Assembly (NCBI RefSeq): GCF_003601985.1
Contig: NZ_QZXA01000002.1
Span: 620,001-684,000 of the forward strand
Length of the DNA stretch: 64,000 nucleotides
DNA from: Mesorhizobium jarvisii
GTDB lineage: Bacteria > Pseudomonadota > Alphaproteobacteria > Rhizobiales > Rhizobiaceae
Direction: 5' to 3'
The notes under the pieces are model-generated. The model searched no databases and was not told the origin of the DNA. It saw only the letters and a program-made list of their open reading frames with translations. The translations under genes and the position numbers were made by a program. Of this stretch, positions 35,274-43,734 are shown piece by piece (positions within the stretch are counted from its first letter, which is position 1; the number at the start of each line of letters is the position of its first letter).

Positions 35274-35525
35274 TCAGTTTGGTTCTGCTGCCAATCTCTT
35301 GATGGCTGCAGAAGGGTCGAACCCCAGGATTTTCGCAAGATCGATGAATTCGACTACGTCGACGCGGCGTTGGCCGCTCTCGAGTCGAGCGACAAACGAC
35401 TGATATTCGCCTAGCTTTTCAGCGAGCTCGGTCTGTGTCAGCCCACTAGCCTCACGCTTTTCAATCAGCATCGTGATCAATGACTTGTGGCGTAGCGTTC
35501 CGAGCGTTTTCACCACCGGCCTCAT
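35274..35525 (-). CDS. XRE-family HTH regulator
   Basis: An 83-residue protein with one helix-turn-helix: MLIEKREASGLTQTELAEKL, then SFVARLESGQRRVDVVEFID and LAKILGFDP. This is a lambda-repressor-like DNA-binding domain with nothing else, typical of small autoregulators. It is divergent from the gene at 35617, and inverted repeats lie between them and over its own start codon. Either an island repressor or the antitoxin-like half of a pair with its neighbour. Confidence 0.85.
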   Translation of the reverse strand: MRPVVKTLGTLRHKSLITMLIEKREASGLTQTELAEKLGEYQSFVARLESGQRRVDVVEFIDLAKILGFDPSAAIKRLAAEPN

Positions 35526-35583
35526 CCAGTTCCAGATGAGGGCTTCAATTATATCTGATTTCCAGTTATCTTAAATTCAGATA
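35521..35583. promoter_or_regulatory. candidate operators for the XRE regulator
   Basis: Two inverted repeats lie in the divergent intergenic region. CTCATC/GATGAG at 35521-35540 covers the start codon of the XRE gene. TATCTGA/TCAGATA at 35552-35583 lies in the AT-rich promoter zone between the two genes. Both fit binding sites of a dimeric HTH repressor controlling both directions. Confidence 0.4.
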
Positions 35584-35616
35584 CGACCTAGCCATGTCGA
35601 ATTGGAGGAATCCAAG

Positions 35617-36219
35617 ATGGCGCCATCAGCAGCGATTAAACATGACCCAGCCCTCGCCCTATGGGCGGCATGGCATCGTGCCCAACATACGTCTCTGGTG
35701 CTTTGCAGGGTCCAGCAGCGGTTGGAGACGAGAATTATCCGCAATACCGGAATTCAGGCATTGACCGGAGGCGAGATCAAAGAACAGCCGATGCCAGAGA
35801 TCGCACCGGAGGGCGTTCAGTACGCTGTTGCTCGGGAGGCCGAAGTCTTAGCCGTGACTGAAGCGCTCAGACTTCAGGATGCGCTTCCAGAGGTTTCAGC
35901 TCTCTCCTTAGCTGGCATCTTGGCCAAGTTGGAGGTGATCGTCGGAGCGGACCGGGATATCGGTGATCCGAACGATTTCCCTTGGCCACACATCGCTTCC
36001 GTATTGCGCGATCTGAAAGCTATTGCGGGCGATTTGCAGCCATACGAGTTGGACCGCTTGACCACTCGCGCTGATATAACGAGGCATCTGCAGCAAGCGG
36101 CCCAACTTGTAGACTTTGTGGAGGCGGAAGAGGCTGCGGAACATATGCGCCAAACTGCGAAATCATTCGCAGAAACATCCGTTTTTCTAAAACCGGCTGA
36201 AAAGCCGGCTGAATTTTAG
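35617..36219 (+). CDS. hypothetical helical protein
   Basis: A 200-residue protein starting MAPSAAIKHDPALALW at an ATG with GGAGGA six bases upstream; an in-frame TTG at 35602 lies before the ribosome site and was rejected. The N-terminal segment with DPALALWAAWHRAQHTS and QQRLETRI resembles small alpha-helical proteins that I recall from rhizobial islands, with no known function. The last codons lie inside a terminator-like hairpin (36193-36214). Divergent from the XRE gene. Confidence 0.6.
   Translation: MAPSAAIKHDPALALWAAWHRAQHTSLVLCRVQQRLETRIIRNTGIQALTGGEIKEQPMPEIAPEGVQYAVAREAEVLAVTEALRLQDALPEVSALSLAGILAKLEVIVGADRDIGDPNDFPWPHIASVLRDLKAIAGDLQPYELDRLTTRADITRHLQQAAQLVDFVEAEEAAEHMRQTAKSFAETSVFLKPAEKPAEF
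36193..36216 (+). terminator. rho-independent-type terminator
   Basis: CCGGCT-GAAA-AGCCGG followed by CTGAATTTT. The stem lies inside the last codons of the gene 35617-36219, whose stop TAG is at 36217-36219. Confidence 0.55.
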
Positions 36220-36533
36220 AAATCAAGCCGGCGCCGTCCCGAAGCTGGCGGGACATTCTTCTGCTGAAGTCCTAAATGCGATCCGAGCCGAAGCATCAGG
36301 AATGAGCGGACGGCTTCCGCGGTCGGTCGCGGATCAACGATCCTGGTTTGGCATGCGCTTCAAGATCTCGTCGGTAATCTTGCGGTATATTCCGCAAGCG
36401 GACTATCCGCCTCAGGGTCACCATGATCGGCTCGAACGGATCTCGGTGCACGCGCATTAACATGTCGCGCTGCCGTAGACTAATTTGCGAAACTCAATAA
36501 ACTATAAATCCATGATGCTCGGAGGGGGTATCC
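36220..36533. other. intergenic, no gene seen
   Basis: No supported gene. The strong Shine-Dalgarno GGAGGGGG at 36521-36528 belongs to the downstream MBL gene. Confidence 0.4.
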
Positions 36534-37676
36534 GTGGATTTCGTGCTCTACTGCAAGCTTGAACTCGGTACCGCAGTCCCAGATTACGGCACGGGATCGA
36601 CATGCGTTCTTCTGACAGGGGTTCGCCAGGAGGACTTTGCTGAGAGTGCTTTTGACAAAGGAGTCCAAGCGTACATCATCGAAGCCGATATCGACCTTTC
36701 TACTCTTGGATTTTGCAACGATGAAGAATGCGCCTGCCGCACAAAGCTGCGGGAAGTGTGGATAAAACTGACGCTCGCTTCCGATAACAATGGACAGACC
36801 TGGGTCTACAGAGCCTTTGCGGGCGGTCCGCCGGAAAAATTTAATGTTCTCAACATCGAGATTGTCAGCGGGCCGCAGCTTCCAGATTTCCCCGACAGTG
36901 AAGATGTCGAGTTCGAAGGCGGCGCATCGACACCGTATTCCTTGTCCGGGTTTGAGGTCGGCCAGGGCATGGCCTCGCTCGTATACAATTCCTCCTTTGG
37001 GTATCTGGCGGATGCCGGTGCCGGGACTCCGATAAAGAGACCCGCCTATCTTCTGACGAGCTTTGTCAGTGACCTCCTGGCGCTCCTCAACACAAGGACG
37101 AATAAGTTTTTCCTATCGCACGCGGACAGCGACCACTGGAGAATGCTGGTCTGGGACGGACGGATTGAGACAAGGGTTTCGGAGTTCTTTGTACCGAGCG
37201 GGATGAAGCCGCTGGTATTTTTCGATGTGACCGTGAAATCTCGAACACGTCGCTGGAGCGCACCTCATGTCAGCGTCCCTCTATATTCGGGACAAAAGCT
37301 GCAAATCATGAGAACAGCTCCGGCTCATCCCACATCGAACAACGACGGTCTGATCCTGCTGTTTGAGGATGGCGCTGAGCTAGGGTTATTGCCTGGCGAC
37401 TGCGTATACGATGAGATCGTTGCCGACGCCAACGCCCACGTCAACAGCCTTGCTGGCAAGTCTTACACGGCCATAGTGGTGCCGCATCATGGCGACGCAG
37501 CGAGCGCTCACGGCGTCCCCCCGTCATCTGCCGCATCCAAAGCGTTCTTTTCAGCAGGCAACCACACGACGTATTTGCATCCAACTCTTGCCTCGACCAA
37601 CGCCCACAGCCTAGCTGGCTACACAAACCTGGTGAACAAGACCCCTGCCTACATCCGGGAAGTTCCATTGATGTAG
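36534..37676 (+). CDS. second ComEC-like metallo-beta-lactamase-fold protein
   Basis: A 380-residue protein with a GTG start, chosen because GGAGGGGG lies five bases upstream. Residues 1-130 are an unrecognised domain with a CNDEECAC cysteine cluster (about 62-70) that may bind metal. The MBL part begins FEVGQGMASLVYN and continues with YLADAGAG, the FLSHADSDHW metal site (SHxDxDH), LGLLPGD, and VVPHHGD. The core SHADSDH replaces the first His of HxHxDH in spacing but keeps the Asp and His. Standalone gene; not closely similar to the MBL protein at 22510, so it is an independent acquisition. Possible nuclease role. Confidence 0.7.
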   Translation: MDFVLYCKLELGTAVPDYGTGSTCVLLTGVRQEDFAESAFDKGVQAYIIEADIDLSTLGFCNDEECACRTKLREVWIKLTLASDNNGQTWVYRAFAGGPPEKFNVLNIEIVSGPQLPDFPDSEDVEFEGGASTPYSLSGFEVGQGMASLVYNSSFGYLADAGAGTPIKRPAYLLTSFVSDLLALLNTRTNKFFLSHADSDHWRMLVWDGRIETRVSEFFVPSGMKPLVFFDVTVKSRTRRWSAPHVSVPLYSGQKLQIMRTAPAHPTSNNDGLILLFEDGAELGLLPGDCVYDEIVADANAHVNSLAGKSYTAIVVPHHGDAASAHGVPPSSAASKAFFSAGNHTTYLHPTLASTNAHSLAGYTNLVNKTPAYIREVPLM

Positions 37677-38273
37677 TGGCTCGGCTGCGACATGATCTGG
37701 AAACGCGAATTCCATGGTTAGAGAACTAAATTGAAGCCGATTTGGTATGTCCTTATTGCCGCTACTGTCGGCTTCCTTGCGTTGATCAGCCGTGACATAG
37801 CCAAATCAGCCAGCTTGCCGGAAGGCTGTCAGTGCTGATGAGCGGGCGATATGTTAGAAAACATATTAGCGGCTCCATGATGCGGCGGCCGCTGGCTTCC
37901 GGCAGGCTAGGAAAGCATCTCCTGTAGGTATGAAACCGCGCTCGCGCTCCCTTCTTGCCGAGCGGAACGCTTGTGGTGGGTAAGCGGTGTTCTCAGGTCA
38001 CGGGCTTGGTTTCTGGCTTGTCGGCTTAAGCCCAAAGCAGGGCGGAAGTGTTGGAAAGGGGTCATGGTCGGTCCTCCATGGGGTTGCTTCGTGATGGAAA
38101 ATCTATCGGAGCGGCCAAGCGATGAAAATTGTAAGGGGGTATAGGTCTTCGATACCTGCGGAGGTCGAAACCAACTGCCTGTAGCATGCAAGGAGCGGTG
38201 ACAGCCCGAAAGGTTTGTGTTCCCGCTTTTGCGTAACTTCCTCAAAGTCGGCCGCAAATATCTGTATTCATGG
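37677..38273. other. island right-end intergenic region
   Basis: Apart from a very small membrane frame (37731-37838) there is no gene. A 7-bp inverted repeat ATATGTT-AGAA-AACATAT lies at 37849-37866. The region separates the last cargo gene from the integrase. Confidence 0.4.
37731..37838 (+). CDS. possible 35-residue single-span membrane peptide
   Basis: TTG start, reading MKPIWYVLIAATVGFLALIS and then a short polar tail ending CQC. One hydrophobic helix of about 17 residues after a Lys-Pro start is visible. The ribosome-binding site is weak (GAGAACTAAA), so this is only a candidate. Confidence 0.25.
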   Translation: MKPIWYVLIAATVGFLALISRDIAKSASLPEGCQC

Positions 38274-39506
38274 TCATGCTGCTTTCTCCAGCCGCTTCCG
38301 AGCCAGCATCGCTCGCACGAACTTATCCCACCTTGCCATGCCGACCCGCTTCTCTGGCATGTAATTCCAGCGGTCGTAATTCTTTGAACTGACATCCTGG
38401 AGGGCATGGTTCTGAAGCCGATCGCGAATTTCTTTCGAAACGCCCGCTTTGCCGGCGAGCGTCTTGAAGGTCCGGCGGAGATCGCGGTTTGTGGCGTGCG
38501 GGATAACGCCGCGATCACGCTGGCGCCAAACAAAGCTGTATAGCGTCGCATGGCTGACCGGGATTGATGGATCTTTCGCCGAAGGAAAGTACCAGCCGTG
38601 CTCATTCGGCTTGATCGACTCGATCAGCTCGGCCGCAAGAGATGGAACCGGGACGGCGTGCGGCTGAAGGTTCTTGGTCTTCGACCAGTCAATGATCCGC
38701 TCCTTCGCATCCCACTGGTCAATATGAAGGCGAGCGATTTCTTCAACGCGCTGGCCAGTCAGCATGATAAGTTGCACTGCACGTGGATAGGAAGGATGAA
38801 CCGGTGTGTCCGGACATTCGAGCCAGCGATAGAGCTGCACGAACTCCTCTTCGCTGAGCCACCGGGTTCCTTGAACTTTCGGTTCGGTAGGAATGCCCGC
38901 GGCAGGATTGTAGGGAATTCGGAAGCGGCGAGGGGAGGTGTTGCGATAGTCGTTGTCGGACTTCATTCCCCAGCTGTAGGCGGCATGAATGTAGCCTCGC
39001 ACATGATCCGCCATCGATCGGGCGCCACGCTCGTAGATTGGCCGGATCAGTTCGACAACTTCCTCCGACTCGATCTCGCCAGCAAGGCGATTGCACCCAA
39101 GCGTGTCGGCAATCTTGTTGAGGCCTTTTTCTGTCTCCTTCCAGGACGGCTTGCCGGCTGCCTTCAGCGATGCAACGTAGCCTTCGAAGAGATCGGCAAC
39201 GGTACCGGGACGCGCGTCAGTCGCGATCTTGATGCTGCGGCCCTTCTGGATGACGTCGGCGAAGTCGCGCTTGAAGATCTCCCGCGCCTGGGCGAGGGAC
39301 ATCGACGGATAGGCTCCGAGCTTTTTCTTGGTGCGTTTTCCGTCGCGCCATTGCTGCGCCATCCAGTCGGCCGTCACCCGCTTAGGCATCGGCTTGAGAA
39401 CCAGGATCAGGCGGCCGGTTCCGCGGCCTTCACCATCTGCCAGGTTCTCCTGCTTCTGATTGCTTTCCACTCGCTTAAGCGCTTGCCGGATTGCGGAATC
39501 GGTCAT
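38274..39506 (-). CDS. int: tyrosine recombinase (DUF4102-type integrase) of the island
   Basis: About 410 residues from MTDSAIRQALKRVE; the frame extends ten codons further, to 39536. The N-terminal DUF4102-like region has KKLGAYPSMSLAQAREI, then a SAM-like core domain, then the catalytic domain: Arg in MLTGQRVEEIARL, Lys in WSKTKN, the RDLRRT box, His in LQNHAL, and Tyr in KNYDRWNY. In the usual HxLR box the first residue here is Arg rather than His (NRDLRR). It catalyses site-specific integration and excision. It points away from radC, about 190 bp from the attachment junction, as expected for an element integrated there. Confidence 0.9.
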   Translation of the reverse strand: MTDSAIRQALKRVESNQKQENLADGEGRGTGRLILVLKPMPKRVTADWMAQQWRDGKRTKKKLGAYPSMSLAQAREIFKRDFADVIQKGRSIKIATDARPGTVADLFEGYVASLKAAGKPSWKETEKGLNKIADTLGCNRLAGEIESEEVVELIRPIYERGARSMADHVRGYIHAAYSWGMKSDNDYRNTSPRRFRIPYNPAAGIPTEPKVQGTRWLSEEEFVQLYRWLECPDTPVHPSYPRAVQLIMLTGQRVEEIARLHIDQWDAKERIIDWSKTKNLQPHAVPVPSLAAELIESIKPNEHGWYFPSAKDPSIPVSHATLYSFVWRQRDRGVIPHATNRDLRRTFKTLAGKAGVSKEIRDRLQNHALQDVSSKNYDRWNYMPEKRVGMARWDKFVRAMLARKRLEKAA

Positions 39507-39697
39507 GCTCGGCACGGCGTTTTCCCTTCTCGGCAACGGGGATCGGTCGAGGAAATAGGGATCGGCGCTCGGGATCTGGAGGCCGTCCGCTACCCCTTAA
39601 ACAGCCCCCAGTTTGCCAAAGCTGCACCCAGTACGCAAGCCGGAATAAACATGATGTTTCAATGTGCTTGAGCGTGATCCAGCGTGACTCCTGTATG

Positions 39698-40330
39698 TCA
39701 AGTGGGATGGTTGTGCACTAGGATGATCGCGGTGGCCGACAGTTCGAGCGCGCGCTTGACCACTTCCCTGGGATAGACGGGCGTGTGGTCGACTGTGCCG
39801 GTCTGCTGCACCTCGTCGGCGATCAATGCGTTCTTCTTGTCGAGGAATAGGATACGGAACTGCTCGCGCGCCTCGAAGGCCATGGCCGAGCGGCAATAGG
39901 CGAGAAGCTGCGTCCAGGACGAAAGGACTTCGCGGCCATGCACTTCGCCATGCGCCATGCGTTGCGCCGTCGCAGCGACAACCTTCAGGTCGAACGCCAC
40001 CGCCGGGCCGATGCCCTTGACCTCCTGAAGCAGGTTGACGGGCGCGCCAAGCACTTCGGCCAGCGTGCCGAAGCGCGCCAGCAATGCCTTGGCGGCCGGT
40101 TTGGTGTCGGCGCGCGGGATCAGCCGGAAGAGCAAGAGCTCCAGAAGTTCATAATCGGGCAAGGCGTCTGGACCCGCCGAGGCAAAGCGCTCGCGCAAAC
40201 GGTCGCGGTGGCCAAGATATCCAGGCTTTTCAGCTGGAGCGGGCTTCGCCGTCGCGGCGGGCCGAACCGGCACTTCGGAGAAGAAACTCCGCTCGTCGTC
40301 GTCGCTGGCCTTCCCCATCAGCCCCCGCAT
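39698..40330 (-). pseudogene. radC: radC, truncated in the JAMM motif by island integration
   Basis: A 210-residue frame with the RadC N-terminal helix-hairpin-helix region ([32 protein letters not shown]) and the start of the MPN/JAB domain ([32 protein letters not shown]). It stops as LVHNHPT. In intact RadC this HNHP is followed by SGDP...S..D, which supplies the metal site, so about 35 residues are missing and the JAMM site is destroyed. The foreign sequence adds Thr and a stop. The remaining half should lie at the other end of the island, outside the window. The neighbour on the chromosome side is map. Confidence 0.85.
39701..39720. other. attachment junction (attR-like) inside radC
   Basis: The radC coding sequence GTGCACAACCATCCC (complement of 39704-39718) ends here and island DNA continues toward the integrase. 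The core of the recombination site should include part of this sequence. No second copy was found in the window, so the other end lies to the left of position 1. Confidence 0.6.
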
Positions 40331-40375
40331 CCAGCCAATCAGTCGGGCAAGGCGGCCGCCCGACGTATTAAAATA

Positions 40376-41203
40376 TCAGGCCGGCAGGCCGGGCCGGTCG
40401 AGGTTGTTGGGCGAGAGCGTGAAAATCTCGCAGCCCGTGTCGGTCACACCGATCGTGTGCTCATACTGTGCCGACAGCGAACGGTCCCGCGTCACCGCCG
40501 TCCAGCCATCCGACAGCACCTTCACATGCGGCCGGCCGAGATTGATCATTGGCTCGATGGTGAAGATCATGCCGGGCCGCATCTCGACGCCTTCATTGGC
40601 GCTGCCATAGTGCAGGATGTTGGGGGCGTCGTGGAAGAGCTGGCCGACGCCATGGCCGCAGAAGTCTCGCACCACCGAGCAGCGCTCCGCCTCGGCAAAA
40701 GTCTGGATGGCGGCGCCGATGGCGCCGGTGCGGGCACCCGGCCTGACGGCGGCGATCCCGCGCATCAGGCATTCATGGGTGACCTCGAGCAGGCGTTCGG
40801 CCGCGCGCTTGATGGTGCCGACCGGATACATGCGCGAGGAATCACCATGCCAGCCATCGAGAATGTAGGTGACGTCGATGTTGACGATGTCGCCATCCTT
40901 CAGCGGCTTGTTGTCGGGAATGCCGTGACAGACGACGTGGTTGATCGAGGTGCAGGACGATTTCGTGTAGCCGCGATAGTTGAGCGTCGCCGGCAGCGCG
41001 CCGTGATCCATGCCGAACTCGAAGACGAAACGGTCGATGGCGTCCGTGGTGACGCCGGGCGCGACCATCGGCACCAGCGCGTCCAGGCAACGGGCGGTGA
41101 GGTCACATGCCTTGCGCATGCCGGCAAAACCCTCCTCGCCATAGAGGCGGATCTGGCCGGTGTTTCTGAGAGGGGCCGTGGCGGCGTCGAGATAGGTGAC
41201 CAT
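40376..41203 (-). CDS. map: type I methionine aminopeptidase
   Basis: About 275 residues from MVTYLDAATAPLRNTGQ; a frame extending to 41287 adds 28 residues without family similarity. The pita-bread metal ligands are visible: VNIDVTYILDGWHGDSSRM (two Asp), CGHGVGQLFHD (His), FTIEPM (Glu) and YEHTIGV (Glu). It removes the initiator methionine from nascent proteins, an essential function. The neighbour of radC on the chromosome side. Core gene, normal length. Confidence 0.95.
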   Translation of the reverse strand: MVTYLDAATAPLRNTGQIRLYGEEGFAGMRKACDLTARCLDALVPMVAPGVTTDAIDRFVFEFGMDHGALPATLNYRGYTKSSCTSINHVVCHGIPDNKPLKDGDIVNIDVTYILDGWHGDSSRMYPVGTIKRAAERLLEVTHECLMRGIAAVRPGARTGAIGAAIQTFAEAERCSVVRDFCGHGVGQLFHDAPNILHYGSANEGVEMRPGMIFTIEPMINLGRPHVKVLSDGWTAVTRDRSLSAQYEHTIGVTDTGCEIFTLSPNNLDRPGLPA

Positions 41204-41401
41204 TTTGTCCGTATAGAAAGGTGGGCGCTGCAGGAGTGCTGGCGTGAATATCCCGCCAGATTTGGCACTTGAGGGCAAAAGGTTCAAGGAAGAACTGGCT
41301 GATGCGGCCTTGGCCGGCGGGATATTCGTCTCGTTGGTGCAATTTCTATCGGTTTTGCACGGTTGCTTTCCTTTCCGGCCATCCTGCGCTAGGGCGGATA
41401 T

Positions 41402-41818
41402 ATGTTTTGGAGATCGCGTCCATTACCCAAGCGTGCCAGATCGCTTGAAGCCTCGCTGACGGCAGCCTGCTCATGTCTGATGGGCTTGGTGCTGCTGACG
41501 ATGCTGTGCCTCGGCAGGCCCGATGTTCCCACTTTCGCGGACCCGGCCCAGACCGGCGCCAGCGTTGGCCTGGAACGGTCGGGCGAGGTCGCGGCGCTGC
41601 TGCGTGTCACCAACAAGGCGCAGGCGCTGGAGGTTCGCACAGCCCGGCCGGTGCTGGCCAAGTTCGCCGGCTTCCATCCGACCTTGCCGGCTCCGCAAGC
41701 TGTTTTCCTTTATTTGGACCGGATTTCCCCGGCCGCACCCGTTGCCGGATCCGGCATGGTGTCCGCGCTCTGCGCGAGCACCAATCAGCCGCGTGCGCCG
41801 CCCTCCACGCAGGCTTGA
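41402..41818 (+). CDS. hypothetical exported protein
   Basis: A 138-residue protein with a basic N-terminus (RSRPLPKRAR) followed by a hydrophobic helix, CLMGLVLLTMLCLG, so probably membrane-anchored or exported. The remainder is Ala/Pro-rich. No family recognised. It is followed at 41929 by another small membrane protein. Confidence 0.5.
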   Translation: MFWRSRPLPKRARSLEASLTAACSCLMGLVLLTMLCLGRPDVPTFADPAQTGASVGLERSGEVAALLRVTNKAQALEVRTARPVLAKFAGFHPTLPAPQAVFLYLDRISPAAPVAGSGMVSALCASTNQPRAPPSTQA

Positions 41819-41928
41819 GCGGTCCAGGACCGCACGTTCATTCCATTCCAAGCCATTCGCGTCGCGACCCGTGCGGCGGCCTTCAGCCGCGCATGGGTGG
41901 CGTGGCGCGCCATTTCCGGATCATTGCA

Positions 41929-42168
41929 ATGCAACAACGTATCAAGACATTCAAAAGCCTGACACGTGCGGCCTCGGCTGCTTCCTTTCTGTCCGTTCAG
42001 GCCTTCATTTGTATCGGAACCGTCTATTGGGCGGTCGCCGAGACGCTCTATCTGTCAGGAACCGGGGCGCTCATCCTTGGTGCCCTGTTCGCCTTGCCGT
42101 CGGCCTATGCTCTCTTGACGGTGGTGCGCATGGCTTTCGATGCAGAGACCGACCCGGCCAATCAATAG
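41929..42168 (+). CDS. small membrane protein of unknown function
   Basis: A 79-residue frame starting MQQRIKTFKSLTRAAS. Two hydrophobic segments are visible, ASFLSVQAFICIGTVYWAV and GALILGALFALPSAYALL, joined by a short loop, then a charged tail. A strong hairpin that looks like its terminator lies at 42183-42224. No family recognised. Confidence 0.55.
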   Translation: MQQRIKTFKSLTRAASAASFLSVQAFICIGTVYWAVAETLYLSGTGALILGALFALPSAYALLTVVRMAFDAETDPANQ

Positions 42169-42182
42169 CGGCGCCGTCGAGT

Positions 42183-42224
42183 GGAAAGTTCTGCCGGACC
42201 GGCTGGTGCCCGGCAGGACTTTCC
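42183..42224 (+). terminator. strong terminator-type hairpin
   Basis: GGAAAGTTCTGCCGG at 42183-42197 pairs with CCGGCAGGACTTTCC at 42210-42224 (15 bp, one G-U pair) with a 12-base loop. It lies directly after the small membrane protein gene. No long T-run follows. Confidence 0.5.
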
Positions 42225-42352
42225 TCGGCCTGTCTGCAAGCAAAAAACGGCCGTTTCCGCAGTCACGACACATTTGCGTGGCACTGAGCGGGCAAAGCAA
42301 CTTTTGACGACGAACGGCGTTGCCTGGGCGACGCCAGTTCGGGAGATTGCGG

Positions 42353-42649
42353 ATGGATAGATTGCAATTCGAGGTGCCGGTGCGCATTGCGCAAGGCCCC
42401 GGCTTGCCCGTCGAGGAGATTTACAGCGTCGAGCAGGCGCTGGATTTCCTCCAGGACTGGCCGGCGCGCCGGCAGGGACCGGTGTATCAGAAAGCCTTCA
42501 ATGCCTGCTTCGGCGCCACGGTGGACGTGGTCAAGACAGAGGATGCCTGCCGGACGTTCATGGCGTTCTGCCGTGTCACCGGACTGATGGCCAGCGACAT
42601 GATGGCGCCGCGCAAGCGTGGCGGCGAGGCAAGTCTGCTGCGGGCCTGA
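42353..42649 (+). CDS. DUF982 domain protein
   Basis: A 98-residue protein starting MDRLQFEVPVRI. The pattern VRIAQGPGLPVEEIYSVEQA, then LDFLQDWPARRQGPVYQKAF and a central Cys, matches DUF982, small proteins abundant in rhizobia with unknown biochemical role. It has its own promoter region. Normal length. Confidence 0.8.
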   Translation: MDRLQFEVPVRIAQGPGLPVEEIYSVEQALDFLQDWPARRQGPVYQKAFNACFGATVDVVKTEDACRTFMAFCRVTGLMASDMMAPRKRGGEASLLRA

Positions 42650-42859
42650 GGGGTGCTTCGCCTGTTCCGATCGACCAACTCCGTTTTCTCGACCAAGTTG
42701 GCTTGAGTGTGCGTGGTGATCTCGTGCCTGGATCATCATCTGCATTTCCTCGCACGGTGATGCATCGACAGCGGCGTTAAGCTTCCGTTTCCACCTTGGC
42801 GGCTACGCCATTGCTTGTTCAGCAATGGTTGATTCGTTGCGTCAGTTCAGGTTTGGAAG

Positions 42860-43123
42860 ATGTCCCCAGAAAAAGTCCGTGCATTCCCGATCGACCGTCA
42901 GCTGTTCTTGATCAGGGAAGTTGCAGCCAAGCTAGACAATCTGCATGGCGAGCCTGCAGCCTCGTTCTGGAGGGCTAAAGCAGCCGAGTTGCTCGACCTG
43001 GTTGTCGGGTCGGGCAGGGACAGAGCAACCGCCAGTGATGAAGTGCGGAGGTTTTTCCTGGCCGTACAGAGAGAGCTTTCGGCTGGACTAGCGACTGAGT
43101 CGGCTCCAGTTCTTTCCGCCTAA
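42860..43123 (+). CDS. small hypothetical protein
   Basis: An 87-residue protein, MSPEKVRAFPIDRQLFLIRE, then helical, ending FFLAVQRELSAGL. Looks like a real small cytoplasmic protein (the frame uses the third-position GC preference of its neighbours), but no family is recognised. It follows the DUF982 gene, and both may belong to the common rhizobial set of small stress proteins. Confidence 0.5.
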   Translation: MSPEKVRAFPIDRQLFLIREVAAKLDNLHGEPAASFWRAKAAELLDLVVGSGRDRATASDEVRRFFLAVQRELSAGLATESAPVLSA

Positions 43124-43701
43124 AAGAAGATATTTCCTTCCAGGCAGCACCTGCCTACGCCTTCGTTGTCCAGGGGGCAGGGGTGGCTGAGGACGCGGTC
43201 ACCGTCAACGGGCGAGATGGTGTTCGATGAGGCTGACATCGAAGCGACATTTGCGTGACCTCGATACATCAAAGTTAAATGCGGAGGATTCGCTTCGTTG
43301 CTAATAATAAGGTGGCGGGGGCTGCTCGGGAGGAGCGCCCATGGAAATACGAGACCTCGTTGCCAAGATTTCAGCCGGGCTGCTGAAGCGCCGTGGCAAT
43401 GCACTATCGCTATCCATCAAGCCGATTCGCGCATCCTTGGCGGACATTCCCCTTAAATCGCGGCAAAAGCCCGCGCATCGCCCACCGCCTCCGATTCGTC
43501 CTGCCAGCAACATGTAGTTCGAAGGCTTTTGCCCGGGCGGAAGGTGCCGCACAGTGCTGACGTTCCAGCGCCGCGTGAGTGTCTTGCTTATCGCGACCTC
43601 TGCGTGCACCGATCAGCCGACGGCTCAATCGAAGCCCTCATCAAAAATGAACCGAACTTTTTAGCCGTTCCTTCATATATGCATGTTTTCTAATTTAAGT
43701 T
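43124..43701. other. long intergenic region before the tad genes
   Basis: Frames on the minus strand (for example 43120-43404 and 43301-43609) have no ribosome-binding site and no homology. An AT-rich stretch near 43650-43700 (TTCATATATGCATG) probably holds the promoter of the tad genes that follow. Confidence 0.4.
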
Positions 43702-43734
43702 ATGACTTTCAATTGCTTCGCCCGAACTCGGATC

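Noticed and set aside
37907..38605. 232-residue minus-strand frame overlapping the integrase end
   Set aside because: It runs in another frame of the integrase gene for half its length and has no ribosome site or domain.
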